Shown here: one piece after another, positions 1-6,810 of the stretch | Numbering within the stretch: position 1 is the stretch's first letter | Layout: each line of letters begins with the position of its first letter | The notes under the pieces: model-generated | Told to the model about the DNA's origin: nothing | Databases searched by the model: none | Seen by the model: only the letters and a program-made list of their open reading frames with translations | Translations under genes and position numbers: made by a program | Source of the DNA: Candidatus Blautia intestinipullorum | Lineage (GTDB): Bacteria; Bacillota; Clostridia; Lachnospirales; Lachnospiraceae | Direction of reading: 5' to 3' | NCBI GenBank assembly: GCA_019120475.1 | Contig: DWVA01000126.1 | Span: forward strand, 1-10,065 | DNA length: 10,065 nt

Positions 1-1107
1 GTCCTTGTGCCGCTTCTGCTGTTTACGGCCACTCTTTATGGATTCCGGGAATCTCAGATAAGAAATTCAGAAAATATGCAAATAGATAATACCGCAAATT
101 ATGATATCACCATCGCAGACTCTGTTACCGGCCGGGACAGTCTTCAGATCATGACGAAAGATCTTCTGATAACTGCTTTTGTTATCCTTGTGTTTACCAG
201 CGTATCGGTAGGTCTGTGGATATACAGAAGCATCGCGGCGCCTCTTGTAAAGCTCCGAAGGGCTACTCAGAATATAAAAGAGGGAAATCTTGATTTTGTT
301 CTGGAAGTGGAGGGGGCGGACGAATTCTCAGAGCTGTGCAGAGACTTTGAGGAAATGCGCAGAAGGCTTAAAGAATCAGCGGAAGAAAAGATCGTTCTTG
401 ATAAAGAAAACAAAGAGCTGATCAGCAACATCTCCCATGATCTGAAAACCCCCATTACGGCTGTAAAGGGCTATGTGGAGGGAATTATGGACGGCGTGGC
501 GGACACTCCGGAGAAAATGGACCGCTATGTAAGAATTATCTATAATAAAACAAATGAAATGGATCATCTGATCAACGAGCTTACTTTTTATTCCAAAATC
601 GACACCAACAGAATCCCCTATGTATTCAGCAAACTGAACGTAGACGACTATTTTGCGGACTGCGCGGAGGAAGTGGGACTGGAGCTGGAGACAAGAGGAA
701 TACAGCTTTACTACGCCAATTATGTGGACAAGGATGTTCTTGTCATTGCGGACGGAGAGCAGATCCGCCGGGTGATCTACAATATTGTCAGCAACGCCAT
801 CAAATATATGGATAAAGAAAAAGGCGTGATACAGATCCGTGTGAAGGATGTGGGAGATTTTATCCAGGTGGAAATTGAAGACAATGGAAAGGGAATCGCG
901 GCGAAAGACCTGCCGAATATCTTTGACCGTTTTTACAGGACCGATGTATCCAGGAATTCTTCCAAGGGAGGAAGCGGGATCGGACTTTCCATCGTCCGTA
1001 AGATCCTGGAGGATCACGGCGGGAAAGTCTGGGCCACCAGCCGCGAAGGGATCGGTACGATCATGTATTTTGTTTTAAGAAAATACCAGGAGGTACCAGT
1101 AAAATGA
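1..1107 (+). CDS. Sensor histidine kinase, 5'-truncated by window edge
   Basis: Membrane sensor kinase of a two-component system; it autophosphorylates on His and passes the phosphate to the regulator encoded next. The frame is open from base 1, so the true start lies upstream; the GTG at 7 is not claimed as a start. Counting from that GTG: residues 1-12 look like the end of a first membrane helix, about 13-52 a short extracytoplasmic loop, 53-73 a second helix, then a HAMP segment (about 74-125), a HisKA domain with SHDLKTP and phosphoacceptor His144 (bases 436-438), and a HATPase_c domain with N-box Asn263, G1 box DNGKGI (292-296), F-box FDRFYR and G2 box GSGIGLSIV. All kinase boxes are intact. 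The stop overlaps the regulator start (ATGA at 1104-1107), indicating translational coupling. The sensed signal cannot be read from the sequence. Certain as a histidine kinase; specific family member unknown. Confidence 0.95.
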   Translation, partial: VLVPLLLFTATLYGFRESQIRNSENMQIDNTANYDITIADSVTGRDSLQIMTKDLLITAFVILVFTSVSVGLWIYRSIAAPLVKLRRATQNIKEGNLDFVLEVEGADEFSELCRDFEEMRRRLKESAEEKIVLDKENKELISNISHDLKTPITAVKGYVEGIMDGVADTPEKMDRYVRIIYNKTNEMDHLINELTFYSKIDTNRIPYVFSKLNVDDYFADCAEEVGLELETRGIQLYYANYVDKDVLVIADGEQIRRVIYNIVSNAIKYMDKEKGVIQIRVKDVGDFIQVEIEDNGKGIAAKDLPNIFDRFYRTDVSRNSSKGGSGIGLSIVRKILEDHGGKVWATSREGIGTIMYFVLRKYQEVPVK

Positions 1108-1793
1108 GTAAAATACTGATTATTGAAGATGAAGAGGCCATTGCAGACCTGGAAAGGGATTATCTGGAGCTTTCCGGATTTGAGGTGGAGATTGCCAACA
1201 GAGGAGACACAGGTCTTGAGAAAGCCATGAAGGAAGCCTATGATCTTATCATTCTTGATCTGATGCTTCCGGAAGTGGACGGATTTGATATCTGCAGACA
1301 GATACGTCAGGAGAAAAACACGCCGATCATTATGGTCTCCGCAAAAAAGGACGATATCGACAAGATCCGGGGGCTGGGTCTGGGAGCGGACGATTATATG
1401 ACAAAGCCTTTCAGTCCAAGCGAACTTGTGGCAAGGGTAAAGGCGCATATGGAACGATATAACCGTCTTGTGGGCTCCAGCGCGGCTAAAAATGATATCA
1501 TTGAGATCAGAGGGATCAAGATTGATAAGACGGCAAGAAGGGTATGGGTCAATGGAGAGGAAACAACGTTTACCACAAAGGAATTTGACCTTCTGACTTT
1601 TCTGGCGGAGAATCCGAACAGGGTATTTACAAAGGATGAGCTGTTCCGGGAAATCTGGGATATGGAGTCGGTAGGAGATATAGCTACCGTTACTGTCCAT
1701 ATCAAGAAAATAAGAGAAAAAATAGAGTTTAACACCGCAAAACCCCAGTATATTGAAACAATATGGGGAGTGGGATACCGGTTCAAGGTCTGA
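1104..1793 (+). CDS. OmpR/PhoB-family response regulator
   Basis: A 229-residue DNA-binding response regulator, the partner of the upstream kinase. The receiver domain (about 1-120) has the acidic pair Glu8-Asp9, phosphoacceptor Asp52 in LILDLMLPEVDG-type context, the switch Ser79 and the invariant Lys101 in TKPF. The C-terminal winged-helix domain (about 130-229) carries the TTKEFDLL and VFTKDELFREIWD signatures and ends in the typical WGVGYRFKV. Length is normal for the family. The start ATG at 1104 overlaps the kinase stop and is preceded by AGGAGGT at 1088-1094. Gene order is kinase then regulator, the reverse of the commoner order for this family. An intrinsic terminator follows 28 nt after the stop. 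Target genes are unknown; the downstream ABC operon is a candidate only by position. Confidence 0.96.
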   Translation: MSKILIIEDEEAIADLERDYLELSGFEVEIANRGDTGLEKAMKEAYDLIILDLMLPEVDGFDICRQIRQEKNTPIIMVSAKKDDIDKIRGLGLGADDYMTKPFSPSELVARVKAHMERYNRLVGSSAAKNDIIEIRGIKIDKTARRVWVNGEETTFTTKEFDLLTFLAENPNRVFTKDELFREIWDMESVGDIATVTVHIKKIREKIEFNTAKPQYIETIWGVGYRFKV

Positions 1794-1821
1794 CGTGTCA
1801 TATATGTAGCGTTAATGTACT

Positions 1822-1862
1822 CCGGCGTATACATGTTTTTGTATATGCCGGTAATTTTTTTT
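1822..1862 (+). terminator. Rho-independent terminator after the two-component genes
   Basis: An 11-bp stem pairs 1822-1832 (CCGGCGTATAC) with 1841-1851 (GTATATGCCGG); the only imperfect pair is one G-T wobble. The loop is 8 nt (1833-1840). A run of eight T (1855-1862) follows three bases after the stem. It lies 28 nt beyond the response-regulator stop and should separate the two-component transcript from the transporter transcript. Confidence 0.88.
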
Positions 1863-1919
1863 GAGAGAAAATTGATTTTATACAGGGAAAAAGAAATTTT
1901 TTATAAATTGAAACAGGAC

Positions 1920-1963
1920 AAAATACGATAAAACAATAAAAAGTACTAAAAACTAATAAAAAA
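1920..1963 (+). promoter_or_regulatory. Phased A-tract array (UP element / curved DNA)
   Basis: Five A-tracts lie at 1920-1923, 1930-1933, 1938-1942, 1948-1952 and 1958-1963. Their centres are about 10, 8.5, 10 and 10.5 bp apart, close to one helical turn, and the last ends just before the -35 hexamer at 1967. Such phasing is expected to bend DNA and to offer a binding surface for the RNA polymerase alpha C-terminal domains. Seen directly: the tracts and spacing. Inferred: curvature and promoter activation. Confidence 0.6.
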
Positions 1964-1966
1964 TCA

Positions 1967-1995
1967 TTGACAAATATAGAGGATATTGTTATACT
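1967..1995 (+). promoter_or_regulatory. Strong housekeeping-sigma promoter for the ABC importer operon
   Basis: The -35 is TTGACA (1967-1972), a perfect consensus. The spacer is 17 bp (1973-1989) and the -10 is TATACT (1990-1995), preceded by the extended -10 dinucleotide TG at 1987-1988. Transcription should begin near 2001-2003, giving a leader of about 170 nt before the binding-protein start at 2175. It is the best promoter match seen in the window and fits high expression of a binding protein. Confidence 0.85.
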
Positions 1996-2021
1996 TAATT
2001 CAACAAATTTAGACTAAGTAT
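1991..2021. promoter_or_regulatory. Inverted repeat overlapping -10 and start site: possible operator
   Basis: ATACTTA (1991-1997) and TAAGTAT (2015-2021) are perfect 7-bp inverted arms separated by 17 bp. Together they overlap the -10 box and the predicted start site. A bound repressor here would block transcription, so this is a candidate operator for the DeoR-type protein encoded at the end of the operon or for another regulator. The region is AT-rich, so chance occurrence is possible; no binding data can be inferred. Confidence 0.3.
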
Positions 2022-2174
2022 TTTTTATGAGTATGCAAAGGGGCATGTTATTTATTTGATTTCTAACTATACACTGCAAAGATGCAAAAAGTAAGAAATG
2101 CTTTTTTTGTACCCTTAATTTTAAAAGAATTTGTAACAAGTCAACAAATAAAACACGGAAAAGGAGAGAAGTTT
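1996..2174 (+). other. AT-rich untranslated leader of the binding-protein gene
   Basis: This stretch of about 170 nt is presumably transcribed but has no supported gene. It contains a 9-bp direct repeat TCAACAAAT at 2000-2008 and 2141-2149, a possible long-range pairing of ACAAATT (2003-2009) with AATTTGT (2128-2134), and TGCAAA copies at 2034, 2075 and 2083. It matches no riboswitch that I recognise. Together with 1863-1995, it accounts for the gene-free gap after the terminator. Confidence 0.45.
2163..2169 (+). promoter_or_regulatory. Ribosome binding site fixing the binding-protein start at 2175
   Basis: GGAGAGA at 2163-2169 (AAGGAGAG context) lies 5-7 nt before the ATG at 2175. The in-frame ATG at 2082 has no such site and would put about 31 non-signal-like residues ahead of a textbook signal peptide, so 2175 is preferred. 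Confidence 0.85.
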
Positions 2175-3788
2175 ATGAAAAACCGCAAAAAAATTATTGC
2201 AGCCCTTCTGGCAGGTGCAATGACGCTGTCCATGGGCACAACTGCTTTTGCAGCAGAAGCAGAAGACGGCTATGCAGTGAAGGCAACCAACACTGAGGCA
2301 AAATCACCGGACAATGATCTGGTAATCGCCATTGAAGGAAGCGTAAGCTCCATGGACCCGGCAAACATCCCGGATACCAGCGCTATTTCTGCAACACGCG
2401 GATGTTATGAGATGCTTGTTCATTTCAACAAAGATCAGGAACTGGAAGGACAGCTTGCAGAATCATGGGAAGTTTCCGATGATTCCCTTACATATACTTT
2501 CCATCTCCGTGAAGGCGTAAAATTCTCAGATGGAACAGATTTTAACGCGGAAGCTGTTAAAGCAAACTATGACCGTGTGCTTGATCCGGAAAACAATCTT
2601 CGTCAGAGAAGAAACTTTATTGAAACCGCAGACGACGGCACAGAGACTCCCCGTGTAGAGAGCGTGGAATGTCCGGATGAGTATACCGTAGTATTCAAGC
2701 TTACAAAAGCATGGTCTCCGTTTATCAACCGTATGACCCAGTTCTGCATCATCAGCCCTGCCGCTCTTGAAGAGTATGGCAACGATATCATGAACCATCC
2801 GGTAGGAACCGGCCCGTTCATCTGTACAGAATGGGAAGAGGGAGATCACACTACCTTTGAGAAAAATGAAGATTATTGGGGCGAGCCGGCTTCTGTAGAT
2901 ACAGTTACCATCAAAGAAGTGCCGGAAGCAGGATCCCGTACAGCTATGCTTCAGACAGGCGAAGCCGACATGGTTTATCCGATGCCCGCAGACCAGATCC
3001 AGGCGATCAGCGGAAACGACGACATCAATGTTCTGACAGCAGATTCCAATATTATGAGATATGTAACTCTGAATATGAACCTGGAGCCTCTTTCTGATGT
3101 AAGAGTACGTCAGGCAATGAACTACGCGATCGACAAAGACGCTTATATCCAGGTTATGTATTCCGGATACGGCAAACCTGCAACCTCTATCGTTCCTTCC
3201 ATCATCGGAGGATATGAAGAGCAGGAAGCTTATACTTATGATCTTGACAAAGCAAAAGAACTTATGAAGGAAGCCGGATATGAAGACGGATTCAGCCTTA
3301 CTCTCTGGGGAGACAACTCCACTCAGGAGATCAAGGGTATGACATTTGTTCAGCAGCAGCTTGCTCAGATCAATATCGACGTAGAAGTTCTTCCTATGGA
3401 GCCGGCTACAGTAAGCGATAAGATCTATGTAGATGAGGATGAAGCTGAAGTTAATATGTGGTATGTAAACTGGTCAGCATCAGACTTCACTATGGACGGT
3501 TCTGTTCGTTCTCTGCTTTACAGTACTATGTGTCCGCCTGTCAGCGCCAACACTGCATACTTCAGAAATGAAGAGTTCGACAGCCTGTTAGACCAGGGTC
3601 TTGCAACTGCTGACGAAGCCGAACAGGCAGATATTTATGCACAGGCTCAGGAAATTGCATGGGAAGAATGCCCGTGGCTGTTCCTTGGAAACGATGAGCT
3701 TCTGTACTCTACCAAGTCTTATCTCTCCGGCGCATTTGTAGCTCCGGACGGCGCATTTGACTTCTCACAGGCTGTACTTGCACAGTAA
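2175..3788 (+). CDS. gsiB: ABC importer substrate-binding protein, GsiB/DppA family (SBP_bac_5)
   Basis: A 537-residue extracytoplasmic receptor of a peptide/nickel/opine-type ABC importer; it captures the substrate and delivers it to the permeases encoded next. Residues 1-26 form a signal peptide: a basic MKNRKK start, a hydrophobic core, and an AFA cleavage site before AEAED. No cysteine lies in or near this region, so no lipobox. The mature part has family hallmarks: AESWEVSDDSLTYTFHLREG (95-114), VGTGPF (210-215), AMLQTGEAD (257-265) and VRQAMNYAID (311-320). The C-terminal PDGAFDF motif (524-530) and several inner stretches resemble E. coli GsiB, as recalled rather than aligned. At the place where classic peptide binders carry WxxD, this protein reads Trp433-Ser-Ala-Ser-Asp437. 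It has its own strong promoter upstream and a stem-loop gap downstream. Family is certain; glutathione, peptide or glycoside as ligand is undecided. Confidence 0.93.
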   Translation: MKNRKKIIAALLAGAMTLSMGTTAFAAEAEDGYAVKATNTEAKSPDNDLVIAIEGSVSSMDPANIPDTSAISATRGCYEMLVHFNKDQELEGQLAESWEVSDDSLTYTFHLREGVKFSDGTDFNAEAVKANYDRVLDPENNLRQRRNFIETADDGTETPRVESVECPDEYTVVFKLTKAWSPFINRMTQFCIISPAALEEYGNDIMNHPVGTGPFICTEWEEGDHTTFEKNEDYWGEPASVDTVTIKEVPEAGSRTAMLQTGEADMVYPMPADQIQAISGNDDINVLTADSNIMRYVTLNMNLEPLSDVRVRQAMNYAIDKDAYIQVMYSGYGKPATSIVPSIIGGYEEQEAYTYDLDKAKELMKEAGYEDGFSLTLWGDNSTQEIKGMTFVQQQLAQINIDVEVLPMEPATVSDKIYVDEDEAEVNMWYVNWSASDFTMDGSVRSLLYSTMCPPVSANTAYFRNEEFDSLLDQGLATADEAEQADIYAQAQEIAWEECPWLFLGNDELLYSTKSYLSGAFVAPDGAFDFSQAVLAQ

Positions 3789-3836
3789 AGAGTAAAGAAA
3801 GATATTTCAGGAGATTACAACAGAATAAATAACTGG

Positions 3837-3849
3837 GGCGACAGGCGCC
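3837..3849 (+). repeat. Small stem-loop, first of three after the binding-protein gene
   Basis: GGCG (3837-3840) pairs with CGCC (3846-3849) around a 5-nt loop. It is short, and is reported because two stronger hairpins follow it in the same gap. Confidence 0.35.
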
Positions 3850-3863
3850 GCAGCATATGATAA

Positions 3864-3881
3864 CAGAACAAAGATGTTCTG
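3864..3881 (+). repeat. Perfect 7-bp stem-loop between binding-protein and permease genes
   Basis: CAGAACA (3864-3870) and TGTTCTG (3875-3881) are perfect inverted arms around the tetraloop AAGA. There is no T-run after it, so it is not a terminator. It may stabilise the 3' end of a short binding-protein mRNA, or act as a DNA operator. Confidence 0.55.
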
Positions 3882-3885
3882 AATT

Positions 3886-3942
3886 GAGAACTGCCGTTCA
3901 GCCGTCTGTGAACCATTCACAGATAGGCGGACGGCAGTTTTT
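3886..3942 (+). terminator. Long hairpin with T-tract: partial terminator / attenuator before permease genes
   Basis: The outer stem AACTGCCGT (3889-3897) pairs perfectly with ACGGCAGTT (3931-3939). Inside it, GCC (3901-3903) pairs with GGC (3926-3928), and CTGTGAA (3906-3912) pairs with TTCACAG (3916-3922) around loop CCA. The stem runs into TTTTT (3938-3942). This is terminator-like, but it sits between the binding protein and the rest of the same importer, where partial readthrough or 3' protection commonly gives excess binding protein. Confidence 0.75.
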
Positions 3943-3968
3943 CTAATGTTTCATAAGGAGGTAAAAAA

Positions 3969-4889
3969 ATGGGTCGTTATTTTATTAAGCGTTTACTCAG
4001 CACGATCCCTCTTCTGCTGGTAATTTCTTTCCTGGTATTCATGTTTATCCACATGATCCCCGGAGATCCGGCGAAATTAATTGCAGGTCAGGATTCTACA
4101 AAGGCGGAGGTTGAGAAAGTAAGAGAACAGCTTGGGCTGGATCAGCCCCTGCTGAAACAGTATGGTCAGTATATGAAGGGTCTTGTAACAGGTGATCTCG
4201 GAGATTCTATCCGAAACGGAAAATCTGTAGTGGAGACCATTGCACCCAGATTAAAGCCTACTATTATGCTGACAGTTTCCGCCATGATCTGGGCGACGAT
4301 CATCGGCGTTGCGCTTGGTATCATTTCCGCTGTATTCCATGGAAGAATTCTGGATTATATCGGAATGATCATCGCAATCTCCGGTATATCCGTACCAAGC
4401 TTCTGGCTGGGCCTGGAACTGATACAGGGATTCTCGGTAGCGCTGAACTGGCTGCCTACAGGAGGCCTGGATTCCTGGCAGAGCTATATTCTTCCCTCAC
4501 TGACAATGGGAGCCGGAATTATGGCAATCCTGGCTCGTTTCACCCGTTCCTCCATGCTGGAGACCATGAGAGAAGATTATGTGCGTACAGCAAGAGCAAA
4601 AGGTCTGAAGGAATCCCTTGTTGTTATGCGTCATGCTTTTAAAAACTCACTGATTGAGATTGTCACTGTCGCGGGACTTCAGATCGGCGGTCTTCTTTCC
4701 GGTTCCGTTATGGCTGAAACAGTATTCTCTATTCCCGGACTTGGACGTCTTCTGGTAGATTCTATCAACTTCCGTGACTATAAGGTTGTGCAGGCGCTGC
4801 TTCTCTTCTTTGCGGCGGAGTATATTTTTATCAACCTGATCGTGGATGTACTCTATGGAGTGATCAACCCGAAAGTGCGTTATGATTAA
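3969..4889 (+). CDS. gsiC: ABC importer permease, GsiC/DppB type
   Basis: A 306-residue inner permease subunit that forms the membrane channel with the next protein. About six membrane helices are visible (roughly residues 10-29, 99-121, 131-154, 173-192, 230-252, 277-299). Family markers are HMIPGDPAKLIAG near 28-40 and the cytoplasmic EAA coupling loop EDYVRTARAKGL (202-213), which contacts the ATPases. The stretch WLPTGGLDSWQSYILPSL (161-178) and the end VDVLYGVINPKVRYD closely recall E. coli GsiC, which is also 306 residues in memory. The start ATG at 3969 has AAGGAGGT at 3955-3962. It follows the three-hairpin gap and is separated from the next permease gene by 15 nt. Substrate specificity is not readable here. 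Confidence 0.95.
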   Translation: MGRYFIKRLLSTIPLLLVISFLVFMFIHMIPGDPAKLIAGQDSTKAEVEKVREQLGLDQPLLKQYGQYMKGLVTGDLGDSIRNGKSVVETIAPRLKPTIMLTVSAMIWATIIGVALGIISAVFHGRILDYIGMIIAISGISVPSFWLGLELIQGFSVALNWLPTGGLDSWQSYILPSLTMGAGIMAILARFTRSSMLETMREDYVRTARAKGLKESLVVMRHAFKNSLIEIVTVAGLQIGGLLSGSVMAETVFSIPGLGRLLVDSINFRDYKVVQALLLFFAAEYIFINLIVDVLYGVINPKVRYD

Positions 4890-4904
4890 TTAGGAGGGAA
4901 AAAG

Positions 4905-5807
4905 ATGGCACAGACAAATACAAATTTAGAAAATAACAAATTTGCTGCTGCTGAAGAGCTTCCCAAGGCAAAAAGCAGAGTAAAAGAGTTTGTCAAGAAA
5001 TTCTGCAAGCGGAAAACTGCAGTGATTTCACTGATATTCATTTTGTTTATTATTCTTATGGCGATTATCGCGCCCTTGATTGTTCCTTACGCGCCGGACC
5101 AGCCGGACTACAGCAGCCTGCTTCAGGGACCCAGCGCCAAACATTTCTGGGGAACAGACGAGTTCGGACAGGACGTATTCAGCCGTCTGATGGTAGGAAG
5201 CAGACTTTCCCTTTCCTGCGCTCTGATCGCGACGATCGTAGGTACTATTGGGGGGGTTATTCTGGGACTTATCGCAGGATTCTACGGAGGATTTATTGAT
5301 TCTCTGATCATGAGATGCTGCGACGTGCTTTTTGCGTTTCCCGATATCCTTCTTGCTATCGCTGTTGTGGCGATCATCGGCCCAGGTATGGTCAACGTTA
5401 TGATCGCCGTCGCGGTGTTTACGGTACCTTCCTTTGCCCGTATCATACGAAGCGCCACAATATCGGTAAAGGGCTCTCTGTATGTGGAGGTTGCCCGTTC
5501 TCTGGGATGTAAGAACAGCCGTATCCTTTTTGTTCACGTATTCCCGGGAACGATCCAGTCCATGATCGTAAACTTTACCATGCGTATCGGTACTGCGATC
5601 CTGGCGGCTTCGTCCTTAAGCTTCCTGGGATTCGGAGCAAATGTTACGGAGCCTGACTGGGGCGCTATGCTTTCCACCGGACGTAACTACCTGAACACAG
5701 CGCCTCATATGGTACTGTTTCCCGGTATCCTGATCTTCCTTACCGTTCTTGCGTTTAACCTTCTTGGCGACGGTCTGAGAGATACTCTGGATCCGAAGAT
5801 GAACTAG
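4905..5807 (+). CDS. gsiD: ABC importer permease, GsiD/DppC type
   Basis: A 300-residue second permease subunit. A 37-residue charged cytoplasmic N-terminus precedes the first helix (about 38-60), which is usual for DppC/OppC proteins. Further helices lie near 102-125, 138-160, 162-180, 222-243 and 266-289. Family markers are HFWGTDEFGQDVFSR (80-94), the CDVLFAFPDILLAIAVVA segment (139-156), the coupling loop around VEVARSLGCKNSRI (194-207) and the ending NLLGDGLRDTLDP. These resemble E. coli GsiD as I recall it. AGGAGGG at 4892-4898 precedes the start, and the stop codon overlaps the binding site of the next gene, so the genes are tightly packed in one operon. Confidence 0.95.
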   Translation: MAQTNTNLENNKFAAAEELPKAKSRVKEFVKKFCKRKTAVISLIFILFIILMAIIAPLIVPYAPDQPDYSSLLQGPSAKHFWGTDEFGQDVFSRLMVGSRLSLSCALIATIVGTIGGVILGLIAGFYGGFIDSLIMRCCDVLFAFPDILLAIAVVAIIGPGMVNVMIAVAVFTVPSFARIIRSATISVKGSLYVEVARSLGCKNSRILFVHVFPGTIQSMIVNFTMRIGTAILAASSLSFLGFGANVTEPDWGAMLSTGRNYLNTAPHMVLFPGILIFLTVLAFNLLGDGLRDTLDPKMN

Positions 5808-5820
5808 GGAGGAAGAAGCT

Positions 5821-6804
5821 ATGTCAGAAAAATTATTGGAAGTAAAAAATCTCCGAACAGAATTTAAAAGAGATAAAACATGGGTTACGGCCGTAAATAA
5901 CGTATCTTTTTCAATTAATAAAGGAGAGATACTCGGTCTGGTAGGAGAGTCCGGCTGCGGAAAATCAGTCACTTCTCTTTCCGTAATGCGGCTCCTGGCC
6001 AGAAACAGCAAGATTTCCAACGGGGAAGTGATCCTCAACGGCCATGATCTTCTGAAAGAAGATAAAAAGGGAATGAGAAAAATCAGAGGCCGGGAAGTGG
6101 CTATGATCTTTCAGGAACCGATGAATTCTCTGAATCCGTGTATGAGAATAGAGAAGCAGCTTACAGAAGCTATTCTTCTCCATAATAAATTTTCAAAAGA
6201 ACAGGCTCATCAGAGAGCAGTGGACGTATTAAAATCCGTAGGTATCCCGGAGCCGGAGATGACTCTGAGAAGTTATCCTCACCAGCTTTCCGGCGGTATG
6301 TGCCAGCGTGTCATGATCGCTATGGCTATGTCCTGCGAGCCGGAGCTTCTCATTGCCGACGAGCCGACTACCGCTCTGGACGTAACGATCCAGGCGCAGA
6401 TTCTTGAGCTGATGGAAGAGATCAGAGAAAAGAAAAATACAGGAATCCTTATGATCACCCATGACCTTGGCGTTGTTGCGGAAATGTGCAGCAGAGTTGT
6501 GGTTATGTATGCGGGAAGAATTGTAGAGGAAGCCCCTGTAGAGGAACTTTTCGCGGAGCCGAAGCACCCTTACACACAGGGACTGATCGCTTCCGTACCG
6601 AAACTTGGAAGCGGAGTAAGTTCACTTCCGTCAATCCCGGGAAGCGTACCGGATCTTTCCGTAATGCCCCAGGGATGCAAATTTGCTCCCAGATGCAAAT
6701 ACGCAACAGATATCTGCCGCCAGCAGGAGCCGGAGCTTCAGAGCCTTACCGGAGTTCACAAATGCAGGTGTCACCATACAGATAAACTTGGAAAGGAGGC
6801 GTAA
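5821..6804 (+). CDS. dppD: ABC importer ATPase, DppD/OppD type
   Basis: A 327-residue ATP-hydrolysing subunit that powers the importer from the cytoplasmic side. Motifs in order: Walker A GESGCGKS (42-49), Q-loop Gln98 in FQEPMNSLNP, signature LSGGMCQR (156-163), Walker B LLIADEP (175-181), D-loop ALD and switch His214. All are intact. The C-terminal oligopeptide/dipeptide-type extension has PKHPYT and five cysteines: 286, 292, 299, 315, 317. In some DppD proteins such cysteines hold a [4Fe-4S] cluster (known for the family, not shown here). The ribosome binding site AGGGAGGA (5806-5813) overlaps the upstream stop. This is a separate ATPase pair, unlike E. coli GsiA, where both ATPase halves are fused in one protein. 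Confidence 0.96.
   Translation: MSEKLLEVKNLRTEFKRDKTWVTAVNNVSFSINKGEILGLVGESGCGKSVTSLSVMRLLARNSKISNGEVILNGHDLLKEDKKGMRKIRGREVAMIFQEPMNSLNPCMRIEKQLTEAILLHNKFSKEQAHQRAVDVLKSVGIPEPEMTLRSYPHQLSGGMCQRVMIAMAMSCEPELLIADEPTTALDVTIQAQILELMEEIREKKNTGILMITHDLGVVAEMCSRVVVMYAGRIVEEAPVEELFAEPKHPYTQGLIASVPKLGSGVSSLPSIPGSVPDLSVMPQGCKFAPRCKYATDICRQQEPELQSLTGVHKCRCHHTDKLGKEA
6792..6799 (+). promoter_or_regulatory. Ribosome binding site of the second ATPase gene, long spacing
   Basis: AAAGGAGG lies inside the end of the preceding ATPase gene, with 11 nt between it and the ATG at 6811, longer than the 5-7 nt seen elsewhere in this operon. No better start is available, since the ATG follows the upstream stop by 6 nt. 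Confidence 0.7.
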
Positions 6805-6810
6805 GCGACG

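Noticed and set aside
376..1017. A 213-codon antisense open frame across the kinase gene
   Set aside because: It is a mirror of a strongly supported kinase coding region and has no recognisable domain.
1014..1700. A 228-codon antisense open frame across the response regulator
   Set aside because: It lies wholly over intact coding sequence, mostly the regulator, whose motifs are unambiguous; no family resemblance or gene-like context.
2027..2059. Ten-codon open frame in the leader (possible leader peptide)
   Set aside because: No ribosome binding site, and no run of regulatory codons.
2085..2109. A/T-rich hairpin CAAAAAG...CTTTTTTTG as a leader terminator
   Set aside because: The stem is almost all A-T pairs with extra unpaired T bases, too weak to act as an intrinsic terminator.
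2082..2174. Upstream in-frame ATG for the binding protein
   Set aside because: No ribosome binding site precedes it, and the extra residues would displace a classical signal peptide; 2175 has a good site.
5028..5537. Antisense open frame across the second permease
   Set aside because: Low-complexity, charged translation opposite hydrophobic membrane helices; a typical shadow.
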